Shown in pieces: positions 16,718-28,876 of a stretch of DNA of 64,000 nt. The stretch spans positions 1 through 64,000 of the forward strand of contig DATGLH010000095.1 in assembly GCA_035294225.1 (NCBI GenBank), written 5' to 3'. The DNA is from Trebonia sp035294225. GTDB taxonomy: Bacteria; Actinomycetota; Actinomycetes; Streptosporangiales; Streptosporangiaceae. How positions within the stretch are numbered: the first letter of the stretch is position 1; each line of letters opens with the position of its first letter. The notes under the pieces were generated by a model, which saw only the letters and a program-made list of their open reading frames with translations, searched no databases and was not told the origin of the DNA. Position numbers and translations under genes: made by a program.

Positions 16718-17638
16718 GTGACGCGGGTGTGGCTACCCGACCCACCGGACATCCTGGCCCCTTTCGGCGGCCTGCCCGAAGGCATCGAGGCCGACGTCTG
16801 GACCGGGGCTGACCCGCTCCCGGCCACGCGGGACGAGGTTGAGTTCATCGTCCTCCCCGGCGGCGTGACACCCGGGACGATGGCCAAGGTCACCAGCCTG
16901 CCCAGCCTCAGGGTCATCCAGCTCACGTCCGCCGGCGCCGAGCACGTCCGCCCGCACATCCCCGACCGCATCACCTTGTGCAACGCCCGCGGCGCGCACG
17001 ACGCCGCGACCGCCGAATGGACGGTGGGCGCGATCGTCGCGCACCTGAGGAGCTTCCCGCGCTTCGTCAGCGCCCAGGAGAGGGGGGAATGGGATTTCGC
17101 GCCGGGCGAATCCGTGGGCGGCAAGCACGTCCTGATCGTCGGCTACGGCTCGATCGGCGCGGCGGTCGAGCGCCGCCTGGCCGGCTGGGAAGTCACGATC
17201 GAGCGGATCGCGAAGAACGCGCGGCCGGGGGTAAGGTCCGTGGGGGAGCTGCCCCAGGCGCTCGCGCGAGCCGACATCGTGGTCATCCTCGTCCCGGTCA
17301 CCGAGGAGACCAGGCACCTGGTGAACGCCGAATTCCTCGGCCGCATGAAAGACGGGGCGCTGCTGGTCAACGCCGCGCGCGGCGCCATCGTCGACACCGA
17401 CGCGCTGGTCAAGGAGCTCGCCAGCCGCCGGATCCGGGCCGCGCTCGACGTCACCGACCCCGAGCCGCTCCCGCCGGGGCACCCGCTGTGGCGGGCGCCC
17501 GGCCTGCTGCTCACCCCCCACGTGGCCGGCGCGGTCACCGACGCCCGCCGCCGCGCCTACCGGGTTGTCCGCGAACAACTGGCCCGCTACGCCACGGGCG
17601 AGCCGCTGCGGAACGTCATCGGCCCGCGGGGATACTGA
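16718..17638 (+). CDS. D-2-hydroxyacid dehydrogenase
   Basis: This 306-residue NAD-dependent oxidoreductase reduces a 2-keto acid or oxidises a D-2-hydroxy acid. The Rossmann motif GYGSIGAAVE is followed by LLVNAARGAIVDTDAL (catalytic Arg), DVTDPEPLPPGHPLW (catalytic Glu) and LTPHVAGAVTDA (catalytic His). The N-terminal catalytic half is divergent (VWLPDPPDILAPFGGLPEG). GTG 16718 follows GGAGG at 16709-16713. The substrate is not predictable. Its 3' end is the first copy of a 40-base tandem repeat. Confidence 0.88.
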   Translation: MTRVWLPDPPDILAPFGGLPEGIEADVWTGADPLPATRDEVEFIVLPGGVTPGTMAKVTSLPSLRVIQLTSAGAEHVRPHIPDRITLCNARGAHDAATAEWTVGAIVAHLRSFPRFVSAQERGEWDFAPGESVGGKHVLIVGYGSIGAAVERRLAGWEVTIERIAKNARPGVRSVGELPQALARADIVVILVPVTEETRHLVNAEFLGRMKDGALLVNAARGAIVDTDALVKELASRRIRAALDVTDPEPLPPGHPLWRAPGLLLTPHVAGAVTDARRRAYRVVREQLARYATGEPLRNVIGPRGY

Positions 17639-17730
17639 CCGGCCGCGTCACCGCGTCATCGGCCCGCGGGGACACTGGCCGGCCGCGTCACCGCGCCATC
17701 GGCCCGCGGGGGCACTGGCCGGCCGCGTCG
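17614..17730. repeat. 40-bp stop-codon-spanning tandem repeat, three copies
   Basis: Units begin at 17614, 17654 and 17694. The first encodes the last eight residues of the dehydrogenase and contains its TGA at 17636-17638. Later copies have a substitution that removes the stop (GATACTGA to GACACTGG). Confidence 0.9.
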
Positions 17731-17878
17731 TTCCGGGTTCCGGTCATTCCGAACGGACGGGTGATCTCGCGGCAGCGGACGGTGACTGCCCGCCCCGCCG
17801 GCGGAGCCGGGACGGCGCGACGCTTACATGCTTACAATGGAGGCCGTGTGACGGACTGCCGGCCAAGGGGGATAGACC

Positions 17879-19549
17879 GTGACGGCGACGACCGACGAAG
17901 TCCGGCCGGTGATCGTGACCGTGGACGACGACCCGGGGGTTTCCCGGGCCGTCGCGCGGGATCTGCGCAGAAGGTACGGCGAGCGGCACCGGATCGTCCG
18001 CGCCGAGTCCGGGGCGGACGCCCTCGATGCGCTGCGCCAGATGAAGCTGCGCGGCGACCTGGTCGCCGTCATCCTCGCGGACTACCGGATGCCCGGCATG
18101 AACGGCATCGAGTTCCTCGAGCAGGCGATGGACGTGTACCCGTACGCCAGGCGCGTGCTGCTGACCGCGTACGCGGACACCAACGCCGCGATCGACGCGA
18201 TCAACGTCGTCGACCTGGACTACTACCTGCTCAAGCCCTGGGATCCGCCGGAGGAGAAGCTCTACCCGGCCGTCGACGACCTGCTCAAGGCGTGGCGGCG
18301 GGACGACAGGAAGCCGGTCAGGGAGACCAAGGTCATCGGGCACCGCTGGTCGGCGCCGTCGTCCCGGCTGCGCGACTTCCTGGCTCGCAACCAGGTCCCG
18401 TACCGCTGGTACTCCGCGGAGGAGGCCGAGGGACGGCGGCTGCTCGAGGCCGCGGGCGCGGACGGCCGGGACCTCCCGGTGCTGATCACCGTCGACGGCG
18501 AGGTCCTCATCGCGCCGTCGCAGGGGCAGGTCGCGGCGAGCGTGGGCCTGGCGACCACCCCGGAGCGGGACTTCTACGACCTGATCGTGGTGGGCGGCGG
18601 GCCAGCCGGGCTGGGGGCGGCCGTCTACGGTGCCTCCGAGGGCCTGCGCACCCTGCTCGTGGAGAAGTTCGCGACGGGCGGCCAGGCCGGCCAGAGCTCG
18701 CGGATCGAGAACTACCTCGGCTTCCCGGACGGCCTGTCCGGCGGCCAGCTCACCGACCGCGCGCGGCGGCAGGCCGTCAAGTTCGGCGCCGAGCTGCTGA
18801 CCACCAGCGAGGCGACCGGCCTTGAGGTGAACGGGCCGGCCCGCACGGTACGGCTCGCCGACGGCCGCGCGATCGACGCGAAGGCGGTCATCCTCGCCAC
18901 GGGGGTGTCCTACCGGCAGCTCGGCGCGCCGGGCTGCGAGCGGATGCAGAACGCCGGCGTCTACTACGGCGCGGCGCTCTCGGAGGCCGAGGGCTGCCGG
19001 GACCAGGACGTGTACGTGGTCGGCGGCGCGAACTCGGCGGGGCAGGCCGCCGTGTACCTGTCCCGGTTCGCCAGGTCGGTGACGATGCTGGTCCGTGCCC
19101 CCTCGCTGGAAAAGTCGATGTCGTACTACCTCATCGAGCAGATCCGCGGCATCGACCGGATAACGGTCCGCACCTGCACCGAGGTGGCCGAGGCGCACGG
19201 GAGCGGCCACCTGGAGCGGCTCACCCTCCTGGACCGGAACACCGGGCGCACCGAAACCGTTGACGCACAGCAGATGTTCATCTTCATCGGCGCGGCGCCG
19301 CTGACCGGATGGCTGGACGGCGTGGTGGCCCGTGACGAGCACGGTTTCGTGCTCGCCGGTCCCGACCTGTCCGAGGGCCACCTGACCGACTGGCCGCTGG
19401 ACCGTCCGCCGTACCACCTGGAGACCAGCGTCCCCGGCGTCTTCGCCACCGGCGACGTGCGCGCCCAGTCCGCCAAGCGCGTCGCGTCCGCCGTCGGGGA
19501 AGGCGCCATGGCCGTCATGCTCGTGCACCGTTACCTGGAGGTCCTGTGA
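17879..19549 (+). CDS. Response regulator receiver fused to cysteine-less thioredoxin-reductase-like flavoprotein
   Basis: This 556-residue protein has an N-terminal receiver domain (about 10-130) with acidic pocket VDDD, phospho-acceptor Asp68 in LADYRMP, LLTAYAD and LLKPW. A glutaredoxin/thioredoxin-like linker (about 150-225) follows, then a class II pyridine nucleotide-disulfide oxidoreductase fold: FAD motif VVGGGPAGLGAAVYG, NAD(P) motif VVGGANSAGQAAVYL and GVFATGDVR. Thioredoxin reductases carry CxxC just before the second nucleotide motif; here that place reads GVYYGAALSEAEG, so the redox pair is absent. It probably acts as a phosphorylation-gated flavin sensor or NAD(P)H oxidase. GTG 17879 follows AAGGGGGA. 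It overlaps the kinase gene by 4 bases, its likely partner. Confidence 0.88.
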   Translation: MTATTDEVRPVIVTVDDDPGVSRAVARDLRRRYGERHRIVRAESGADALDALRQMKLRGDLVAVILADYRMPGMNGIEFLEQAMDVYPYARRVLLTAYADTNAAIDAINVVDLDYYLLKPWDPPEEKLYPAVDDLLKAWRRDDRKPVRETKVIGHRWSAPSSRLRDFLARNQVPYRWYSAEEAEGRRLLEAAGADGRDLPVLITVDGEVLIAPSQGQVAASVGLATTPERDFYDLIVVGGGPAGLGAAVYGASEGLRTLLVEKFATGGQAGQSSRIENYLGFPDGLSGGQLTDRARRQAVKFGAELLTTSEATGLEVNGPARTVRLADGRAIDAKAVILATGVSYRQLGAPGCERMQNAGVYYGAALSEAEGCRDQDVYVVGGANSAGQAAVYLSRFARSVTMLVRAPSLEKSMSYYLIEQIRGIDRITVRTCTEVAEAHGSGHLERLTLLDRNTGRTETVDAQQMFIFIGAAPLTGWLDGVVARDEHGFVLAGPDLSEGHLTDWPLDRPPYHLETSVPGVFATGDVRAQSAKRVASAVGEGAMAVMLVHRYLEVL

Positions 19550-21036
19550 CGACCCCGCTGCCCGCTCCCCGCCAGACCATCCTCCGCTGCGACCCCGGCG
19601 AGCTGCGCACGCTGTTCCTGTTCGAGAAGCTCACCGACGAGCAACTGGCCCACCTGTGCGAGCAGGGCCACGTGGAGCTCATCGAGCCCGGCGTCGTCTA
19701 CACCGAGGGCGCCCCGGCGACCTGCCTCTACGTGCTGATCGAGGGCACCGTGGTCACCTCGCGGAAGGTCGGCGAGGACGAGGTCGAGATCAGCCGGACC
19801 AGCCAGCGGGGCGTGTACGGCGGCGCCTTCAACGCCTACCTGGGCGACCGGGTGCCGCAGGTGTACCAGAACTCGATGCGGGTCACCGAGCCATCCCGGT
19901 TCTTCGTGCTGGGCGCGGACTGCTTCGCCGAGATCGTCCGCGACTGGTTCCCGATGGCGGTGCACCTGCTGGAAGGGCTGTTCTTCGGCGGCCAGGCGAC
20001 CCGCGCGGCGGTCGGCCAGCGGGAGCGGCTGCTCGCGCTCGGCTCGCTGACCGCCGGGTTGACCCATGAGCTGAACAACCCGGCCGCCGCGGCGGTGCGC
20101 GCGACGTCGAGCCTGCGCGAGCGGGTCGCCGGGATGCGCGGCAAGCTCCGCCTGCTCGCGGCGGGCAAGTACGAGCGGGCCTCGCTGGAGAACATCATCG
20201 AGCTACAGCAGCGCGCGGTGGAGAAGGTCGCCAAGGCGCCCAGGCTCGACCCGCTCGAGGCGTCGGACAGGGAAGATGAGCTCAGCGGATGGCTGGAGGA
20301 CCGCGGCATCTCCGACGCCTGGCAGCTGGCCCCCACGTTCGTCCAGGCGGGCCTGGACGCCGACTGGCTCGACCGGGTGCGGGACTGCGTCGGCGACCGG
20401 ATGCTGGAGCCGGCGCTGCGGTGGCTGAACTACACCGTCGAGACCGAACTGCTGATGAACGAGATCGAGGACTCCACGACGCGGGTCTCCACCCTGGTCA
20501 GCGCCGCGAAGCAGTACTCGCAGCTGGACCGCGCGCCGTTCCAGGTGGTGGACGTGCACGACCTGCTGGGCAGCACGCTGCTGATGCTGTCCGCCAAGAT
20601 CGGCAAGGGCATAAGGATCGTGAAGGACTTCGACCGGACGCTGCCGCGGATCCCGGCCTTCCCCTCCGAGCTCAACCAGGTGTGGACGAACCTGATCGAC
20701 AACGCCGTGCAGGCGATGAACGGGTCGGGGACGCTCACCGTCCGCACCGCGCGCGACCATGACCGCGTGCTCGTCGAGATCGGCGACACCGGCCCGGGCA
20801 TCCCCGCCGGCATTCAGAAGAGGATCTTCGAGCCGTTCTTCACCACCAAGCCGCCCGGCGAGGGGACCGGCCTCGGGCTGGACATCTCGTGGCGGATCGT
20901 GGTGAACAAGCACCACGGCGACCTGCGCGTGGAATCCGAGCCGGGCGACACCCGTTTCCAGGTGCGGCTCCCGATCCGCAAGCCCCCGGGCGCGGACGGC
21001 CCGGACCCGACCCCGGACACCGAGGAGCGATCATGA
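19546..21036 (+). CDS. Cyclic-nucleotide-binding-domain histidine kinase
   Basis: This 496-residue soluble kinase has an N-terminal cNMP-binding-like beta barrel (about 15-150) followed by a helical dimerisation/phosphoacceptor region with LTHELNNP (His174). The C-terminal HATPase domain has an N-box WTNLIDNAVQAM, DTGPGIP and GTGLGLDIS. No membrane segment is seen. Its GTG overlaps the stop of the receiver-flavoprotein gene, making that receiver the natural phosphate acceptor. Whether cAMP, another ligand or none binds the barrel is unclear, as the canonical GE...RxA phosphate cassette is not obvious. Confidence 0.88.
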   Translation: MTTPLPAPRQTILRCDPGELRTLFLFEKLTDEQLAHLCEQGHVELIEPGVVYTEGAPATCLYVLIEGTVVTSRKVGEDEVEISRTSQRGVYGGAFNAYLGDRVPQVYQNSMRVTEPSRFFVLGADCFAEIVRDWFPMAVHLLEGLFFGGQATRAAVGQRERLLALGSLTAGLTHELNNPAAAAVRATSSLRERVAGMRGKLRLLAAGKYERASLENIIELQQRAVEKVAKAPRLDPLEASDREDELSGWLEDRGISDAWQLAPTFVQAGLDADWLDRVRDCVGDRMLEPALRWLNYTVETELLMNEIEDSTTRVSTLVSAAKQYSQLDRAPFQVVDVHDLLGSTLLMLSAKIGKGIRIVKDFDRTLPRIPAFPSELNQVWTNLIDNAVQAMNGSGTLTVRTARDHDRVLVEIGDTGPGIPAGIQKRIFEPFFTTKPPGEGTGLGLDISWRIVVNKHHGDLRVESEPGDTRFQVRLPIRKPPGADGPDPTPDTEERS

Positions 21037-21392
21037 CGACGGCCACGCCCGAGGGCATCGACCCGGCCGCGGCGCCCAGCGGCACCGGCTGCGCCGAATG
21101 CGACGCGACGGGCGGCTGGTGGCTGCACCTGCGCCGCTGCGCGCAGTGCGGCCACATCGGCTGCTGCGACAACTCGCCGGGCCAGCACGCCACCAGGCAC
21201 GCCCGGGAGAGCGGCCACCCGGTCATCCGCAGCTTCGAGCCGGGGGAGTCGTGGTTCTGGTCCTACCCGGAGGAGGCCTTCTACGACGAAGGCCCGGAGC
21301 TGGCCCCGCCGCAGCACCACCCGCCCGGCCAGCCCGTTCCCGGGCCGGCCGGCCGGGTGCCCCGCGACTGGCGGGCTAGGCTCAACCCGTGA
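21033..21392 (+). CDS. UBP-type zinc finger protein
   Basis: This 119-residue protein contains a UBP (ZnF-UBP) finger at about 20-75: GCAECDATGG, RRCAQCGHIGCCDNSPG and HATRHARESGHPV supply the Cys/His zinc ligands. A WFWSYPEEAFYDE segment and a Pro-rich tail follow. In eukaryotes this fold binds ubiquitin C-termini; in actinobacteria it is recurrently linked to this type of kinase/flavoprotein pair and its role is unknown. ATG overlaps the previous TGA, and the stop overlaps the next GTG. Confidence 0.88.
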   Translation: MTTATPEGIDPAAAPSGTGCAECDATGGWWLHLRRCAQCGHIGCCDNSPGQHATRHARESGHPVIRSFEPGESWFWSYPEEAFYDEGPELAPPQHHPPGQPVPGPAGRVPRDWRARLNP

Positions 21393-21988
21393 ACGTCATC
21401 TCGCGCGGCTTCTCCGGCCGCAGGCGCCCCGGCGGTGACAGGCTCCCGCCCGGCCAGTACCTGGAGAGCGGTTTCCCGGTCCTGTCCGCCGGCCCCACGC
21501 CGCCGGTGCGGACCTCGGACTGGGAGTTCACGATCACCACCGAGGCCGGCCAGGCGCGCCGCTGGAACTGGCAGGAGTTCACGAGCCTGCCCGCCGAGCA
21601 GATCACCACCGACATCCACTGCGTCACCAAGTGGTCCAAGCTCGGCACGCACTGGCGCGGCGTCTGCCTGGACACCCTGCTCGACGGCATCGCCACGGAC
21701 GCCGGCTACGTGATGGCCCGCTGCTACGGCGGCTACTCGACGAACCTGCCGCTGCCCGACCTGCGCGGCGGCCGGGCCTGGGTGGCCTACGAGTACGAGG
21801 GGCAGCCGCTGCCCCCCGAACACGGCGGTCCCGCCCGGCTGCTGGTGCCGCACCTGTATTTCTGGAAGTCGGCCAAGTGGGTCACCGGCCTGGAGCTGAT
21901 GGACCGCGACCGGCACGGCTTCTGGGAGGAACTCGGTTACCACGACTACGGCGACCCGTGGCGCGAGCAGCGGTACCAGGGCGACTGA
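21389..21988 (+). CDS. Sulfite-oxidase-like molybdopterin oxidoreductase
   Basis: This 199-residue protein has the oxidoreductase molybdopterin-binding (SUOX/YedY) core. DIHCVTKWSKLGTHWRGV includes the expected molybdenum ligand Cys78, and HLYFWKSAKWVTGLEL is a conserved C-terminal segment. No Tat signal is evident, so it is likely cytoplasmic. The dimerisation domain of true sulfite oxidases is absent. The neighbouring flavin reductase could supply electrons. GTG 21389 overlaps the preceding stop. Confidence 0.87.
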   Translation: MNVISRGFSGRRRPGGDRLPPGQYLESGFPVLSAGPTPPVRTSDWEFTITTEAGQARRWNWQEFTSLPAEQITTDIHCVTKWSKLGTHWRGVCLDTLLDGIATDAGYVMARCYGGYSTNLPLPDLRGGRAWVAYEYEGQPLPPEHGGPARLLVPHLYFWKSAKWVTGLELMDRDRHGFWEELGYHDYGDPWREQRYQGD

Positions 21989-22701
21989 ACTGGCTGGCCG
22001 GCACCCTCGCCGCCGCCAGGGACGAGACCGCGACCGCCCGCACGCTGGTCCTCGACGTGCCCGGCTGGCCCGGCCACCTGGCCGGCCAGCACGTGGACGT
22101 CAGGCTCACCGCCGAGGACGGCTACTTTGCGCAGCGCTCCTACTCGATCGCCTCCGCCCCCGGCGGCGCCCGGCTGGAGCTGACCGTGCAGCGCATCGCC
22201 GACGGCGAGGTCTCGCCGTACCTGACCGGGGTGATGGCGCCCGGCGACCGGCTGGAGCTGCGCGGCCCGGTCGGCTACTGGTTCGTCTGGCGCCCGGAGC
22301 CGGCCGCGCCCCTGCTGCTGGTGGCCGGCGGCAGCGGCATCGTCCCGCTGATGGCGATGATCCGCGCCCACGCCGCCGCGGGCAGCACGGCTCCGCTGCG
22401 GCTGATCTATTCGGTCCGCACCCCCGCCGACGTCATTTACGCCTCCGAATTGTCCGAACGGACGGCCGCGTCTCAGCTGAGCGTGACCTACCTCTACACG
22501 CGTGCCGCGCCCGCGGGCATGCCGGCGGGGCGCATCAGCGCCGGCGTCCTCGCCGGGGCGGCCTGGCCTCCGGCGGACAAGCCCGCCGTCTTCGTCTGCG
22601 GCCCCTCCGGCTTCGTCGAAGCCGCCGCCAGCCTCCTCGTCGAGGCCGGCCACGACCCGGCGGCGATCAGAACCGAGCGCTTCGGCCCCACGGGCACATA
22701 G
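21958..22701 (+). CDS. Ferredoxin-NADP reductase-like flavoprotein
   Basis: This protein of about 247 residues has an FAD-binding barrel with RSYSIASAPG and an NAD(P)-binding domain with LLLVAGGSGIVPLMAMI, LIYSVRTPADVIYASEL and VFVCGPSGFVEAAA. There is no plant-type ferredoxin domain. It likely passes electrons from NAD(P)H to the sulfite-oxidase-like protein just upstream, as in MsrP/MsrQ-type or nitrate-reductase-like pairings; this partner is inferred from adjacency only. The start is uncertain: GTG 21958 lies within the previous gene, and a CTG at 21985 overlapping the previous stop is possible. Confidence 0.82.
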   Translation: MARAAVPGRLNWLAGTLAAARDETATARTLVLDVPGWPGHLAGQHVDVRLTAEDGYFAQRSYSIASAPGGARLELTVQRIADGEVSPYLTGVMAPGDRLELRGPVGYWFVWRPEPAAPLLLVAGGSGIVPLMAMIRAHAAAGSTAPLRLIYSVRTPADVIYASELSERTAASQLSVTYLYTRAAPAGMPAGRISAGVLAGAAWPPADKPAVFVCGPSGFVEAAASLLVEAGHDPAAIRTERFGPTGT

Positions 22702-22720
22702 CCGTACCCCGGCGAGCCGC

Positions 22721-23521
22721 TTACGCGGGATACAGCCGCTCAAGGTACTCGGCCACGCCGTCGGCGTCGTTGCCGCCGATGACGCGCGTGGCGGCTGCGA
22801 GGACGTCCGGGTGGGCGCCCGCGACCGCGCAGGAGGTGCCGGCCCAGGTGAGCAGGGGCAGGTCGTTCGGCATGTCGCCGAACGCGATCACCTCCCCCGC
22901 GCCGATCCCCATGCGCGCGGCGAGCGCGGCGACCGCGGTGGCCTTGCTCACCCCGGCCGCGGCGGCCTCGATGAGGCCCTTGGCGCTGGAGTGGGTGACG
23001 CTGACCAGGCCGTCGAGCGCCGGCGCGGCCATCGCGAGCAGCTCGTCCGGGGTGTAGCCGAGGTGCCGGCCGAGCAGCTTGGCCGCCGGCCGGGCGAACA
23101 GCGCCTCCTCGCCGGGCCGGGGGATCGCCGCGTTCGAGTCCCAGGTGATCGCCTCGAACACGGCGTCGGCGGCCCGCCCGTCCGGGTACTCGACCGCGAT
23201 CCCGATGCCGGGGATCGCCGCGCGCAGCGCGGCCGCCGCGGCGGCGAGGGTCGCCGGCTGGATCAGCCGCACGGCGGTCACCCCGCCGGTGCGCATGTCG
23301 TAGGTGAGCGCCCCGTTGGAGCAGATCGCCGTCCCGCGGTGCCCGAACGCCGCCGCGACCGGCCGCATCGCCCGCGGCGGCCGCCCGGTGACGAGCACGA
23401 ACCGCGCCCCCGCCGCCTCCACCCGCGCGAACGCCGCCACCGTCCGCGCCGAGATCGTCCCGTCCCCGCGGACAATGGTCCCGTCCAGGTCGGTCGCCAC
23501 CAGCCGCGGAATGTCTCGCAC
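22721..23521 (-). CDS. HAD-family hydrolase (Cof-type)
   Basis: This 266-residue phosphatase has HAD motif I DLDGTIV, motif II LVTGR, motif III lysine in GVSKATAV and motif IV GDMPNDLPLL, with the large C2B cap between motifs II and III typical of Cof/sugar-phosphatase members. GTG 23521 is used; an ATG at 23528 is out of frame. It is divergent from the NifJ operon, with a 73-base shared upstream region that contains a DosR-like box. Confidence 0.85.
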   Translation of the reverse strand: MRDIPRLVATDLDGTIVRGDGTISARTVAAFARVEAAGARFVLVTGRPPRAMRPVAAAFGHRGTAICSNGALTYDMRTGGVTAVRLIQPATLAAAAAALRAAIPGIGIAVEYPDGRAADAVFEAITWDSNAAIPRPGEEALFARPAAKLLGRHLGYTPDELLAMAAPALDGLVSVTHSSAKGLIEAAAAGVSKATAVAALAARMGIGAGEVIAFGDMPNDLPLLTWAGTSCAVAGAHPDVLAAATRVIGGNDADGVAEYLERLYPA

Positions 23522-23545
23522 AGCGCATGAGCCTATCCGCGGCGC

Positions 23546-23560
23546 GGGACCTTGTGCCCT
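23546..23560 (+). promoter_or_regulatory. DosR-like box upstream of nifJ operon
   Basis: GGGACCTTGTGCCCT lies 35 bases before the start of the GltD-like gene. It matches the degenerate DosR/DevR form GGGACTTTNGGCCCT at all but two positions. It could serve either divergent gene. No dosR or dosS gene is in the window. Confidence 0.5.
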
Positions 23561-23594
23561 ACCCGCGGCGCCCCCCGGGCGGCAGGCTGACGCC

Positions 23595-25222
23595 ATGAGT
23601 GCCGCGCGAGACCTGACCCCGCCGCCGGACCTGCTGCACGACGCGCCGTTCGCCGGGCCGGTGCGCACCCGCCGGCCGGTCTACGTCGACCTGCTGCCGC
23701 CGTGCAACGACGCGTGCCCGGCGGGGGAGAACATCCAGGCCTGGCTGGCGGCCGTCCGCGACAAGGACTTCGGGAAGGCCTTCGACATCCTCACCGGGGA
23801 CAACCCGCTGCCCGCGGTACACGGGCGCGTCTGCTACCACCCCTGCGAGGACGCGTGCAACCGCCTGCACCTCGACGAGGCCGTCTCGATCCACGCCGTG
23901 GAGCGGTTCGTCGGCGACGAGGCGCGGCGCAGCGGCCGTTCGTTCCAGATAACGGCAAGGCAGGCCAGCGGGAAGAGGGTCCTGGTGATCGGCGCGGGTC
24001 CCAGCGGGCTGTCGGCCGCCTATCACCTCGCCCGCCGCGGGCACCTGGTCGAGGTCCGCGACGCCGGCGGCGAGCCCGGCGGCATGATGCGCTACGGCAT
24101 CCCCGCCTACCGGCTGCCGCGGGACGTGCTCGCCGCCGACATCGCGCGGATCGAGGCCCTGGGCGTCACGTTCACGATGAACCACCGGGTCACCGACCTT
24201 GAGGCCGAACGGCAGGGGTTCGACGCGGTGTTCGTCGCGGTCGGCGCGCACCTGTCCAGGCACGCCGAGATCCCGGCGCGCGACGCCAGCCGGATCGTGG
24301 ACGCGCTCTCGTTCCTGCGCGAGGTCGCCGCGGGCGGGCAGCCGGTGATCGGCCGCCGGGTCGCCGTCTACGGGGGCGGCAACACCGCGATGGACGCCGC
24401 GCGCACCGCCCGGCGGCTCGGCGCGGATGAGGCGCTGATCGTCTACCGGCGCACCCGCGCGAAGATGCCCGCGCACGAGGAGGAGGCCGCGGCCGCCGAG
24501 AAGGAGGGCATCCGGATCAACTGGCTGCGCACCATCACCGACTTCGAGGGCCCGGAAATGACCGTCGAGGTCATGGAGCTCGGCGACGACGGGTACCCGC
24601 GGCCGACCGGCCGCCTGGAGACGCTCAGGGCCGACACGCTGATCCTCGCGCTCGGCCAGGACGCGGACACCGGGTTCCTGCGCCCGCTTCCCGGCGTCGA
24701 GTTCAACCGCGACGGCACGGTCGTCGTCGACGGGCACATGATGACCGGCTGCCCCGGCGTGTTCGCCGGCGGTGACATGGTGCCCGCCGAGCGGACGGTC
24801 ACGGTGAGCACCGGGCACGGCAAGAAGGCGGCCGCCTTCATCGACGCCTACCTGCGCGGCGAGCCCGCGGCCGCCCGGCCCAGGCACGACCTCGCGGACT
24901 TCGGCCGGCTCCACCCCTGGTACTTCGCCGACATCAGGCCCCGGGAACAGTCCGAACGGGCGGCGGCTTCGCGTGTCACCGACTTCGGCGAGGTCACCGC
25001 GGGGCTGACCGATGACGAGGCGGTCTTCGAGGCCGGCCGGTGCCTGTCCTGCGGCAACTGCTTCGAGTGCGACGGCTGCCTGGGGGCCTGCCCGGAGGAC
25101 GCGGTGATCAAGCTCGGCCCCGGGCACCGGTACCGGTTCGACTACGACCGGTGCACCGGCTGCGGCATCTGCTACGAGCAGTGCCCCGTGCACGCCATCG
25201 ACATGGTCCCGGAGGAGGGACG

Positions 25223-25226
<4 letters not shown>
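23595..25226 (+). CDS. GltD/PreT-like NAD(P)H oxidoreductase with C-terminal 2[4Fe-4S] ferredoxin domain
   Basis: This 543-residue protein begins with a cysteine-rich helical Fe-S domain (CNDACPAGENI, CYHPCEDACNR). An FAD domain (VLVIGAGPSGLSAAYHLA) and an NAD(P) domain (VAVYGGGNTAMDAARTA) follow, ending in GVFAGGDM. Two C-terminal clusters are carried by CLSCGNCFECDGCLGACPED (one cluster, irregular) and CTGCGICYEQCPVHA. This is the layout of glutamate-synthase small-subunit-like electron bifurcation or ferredoxin:NAD(P)H modules. Coupled by ATGA overlap to nifJ, it most likely connects reduced ferredoxin or the NifJ Fe-S chain to NAD(P)+. ATG 23595 gives a normal N-terminus. Confidence 0.85.

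Positions 25227-28875
<3,649 letters not shown>

Positions 28876-28876
<1 letters not shown>

Noticed and set aside
17879..19549. Calling this a functional thioredoxin-disulfide reductase
   Set aside because: The CxxC pair required for disulfide reduction is missing at its normal place.
23120..23160. GTTCGAGTCC resembling a tRNA T-loop
   Set aside because: It lies in the HAD hydrolase coding sequence and no flanking acceptor or anticodon stem can be built.
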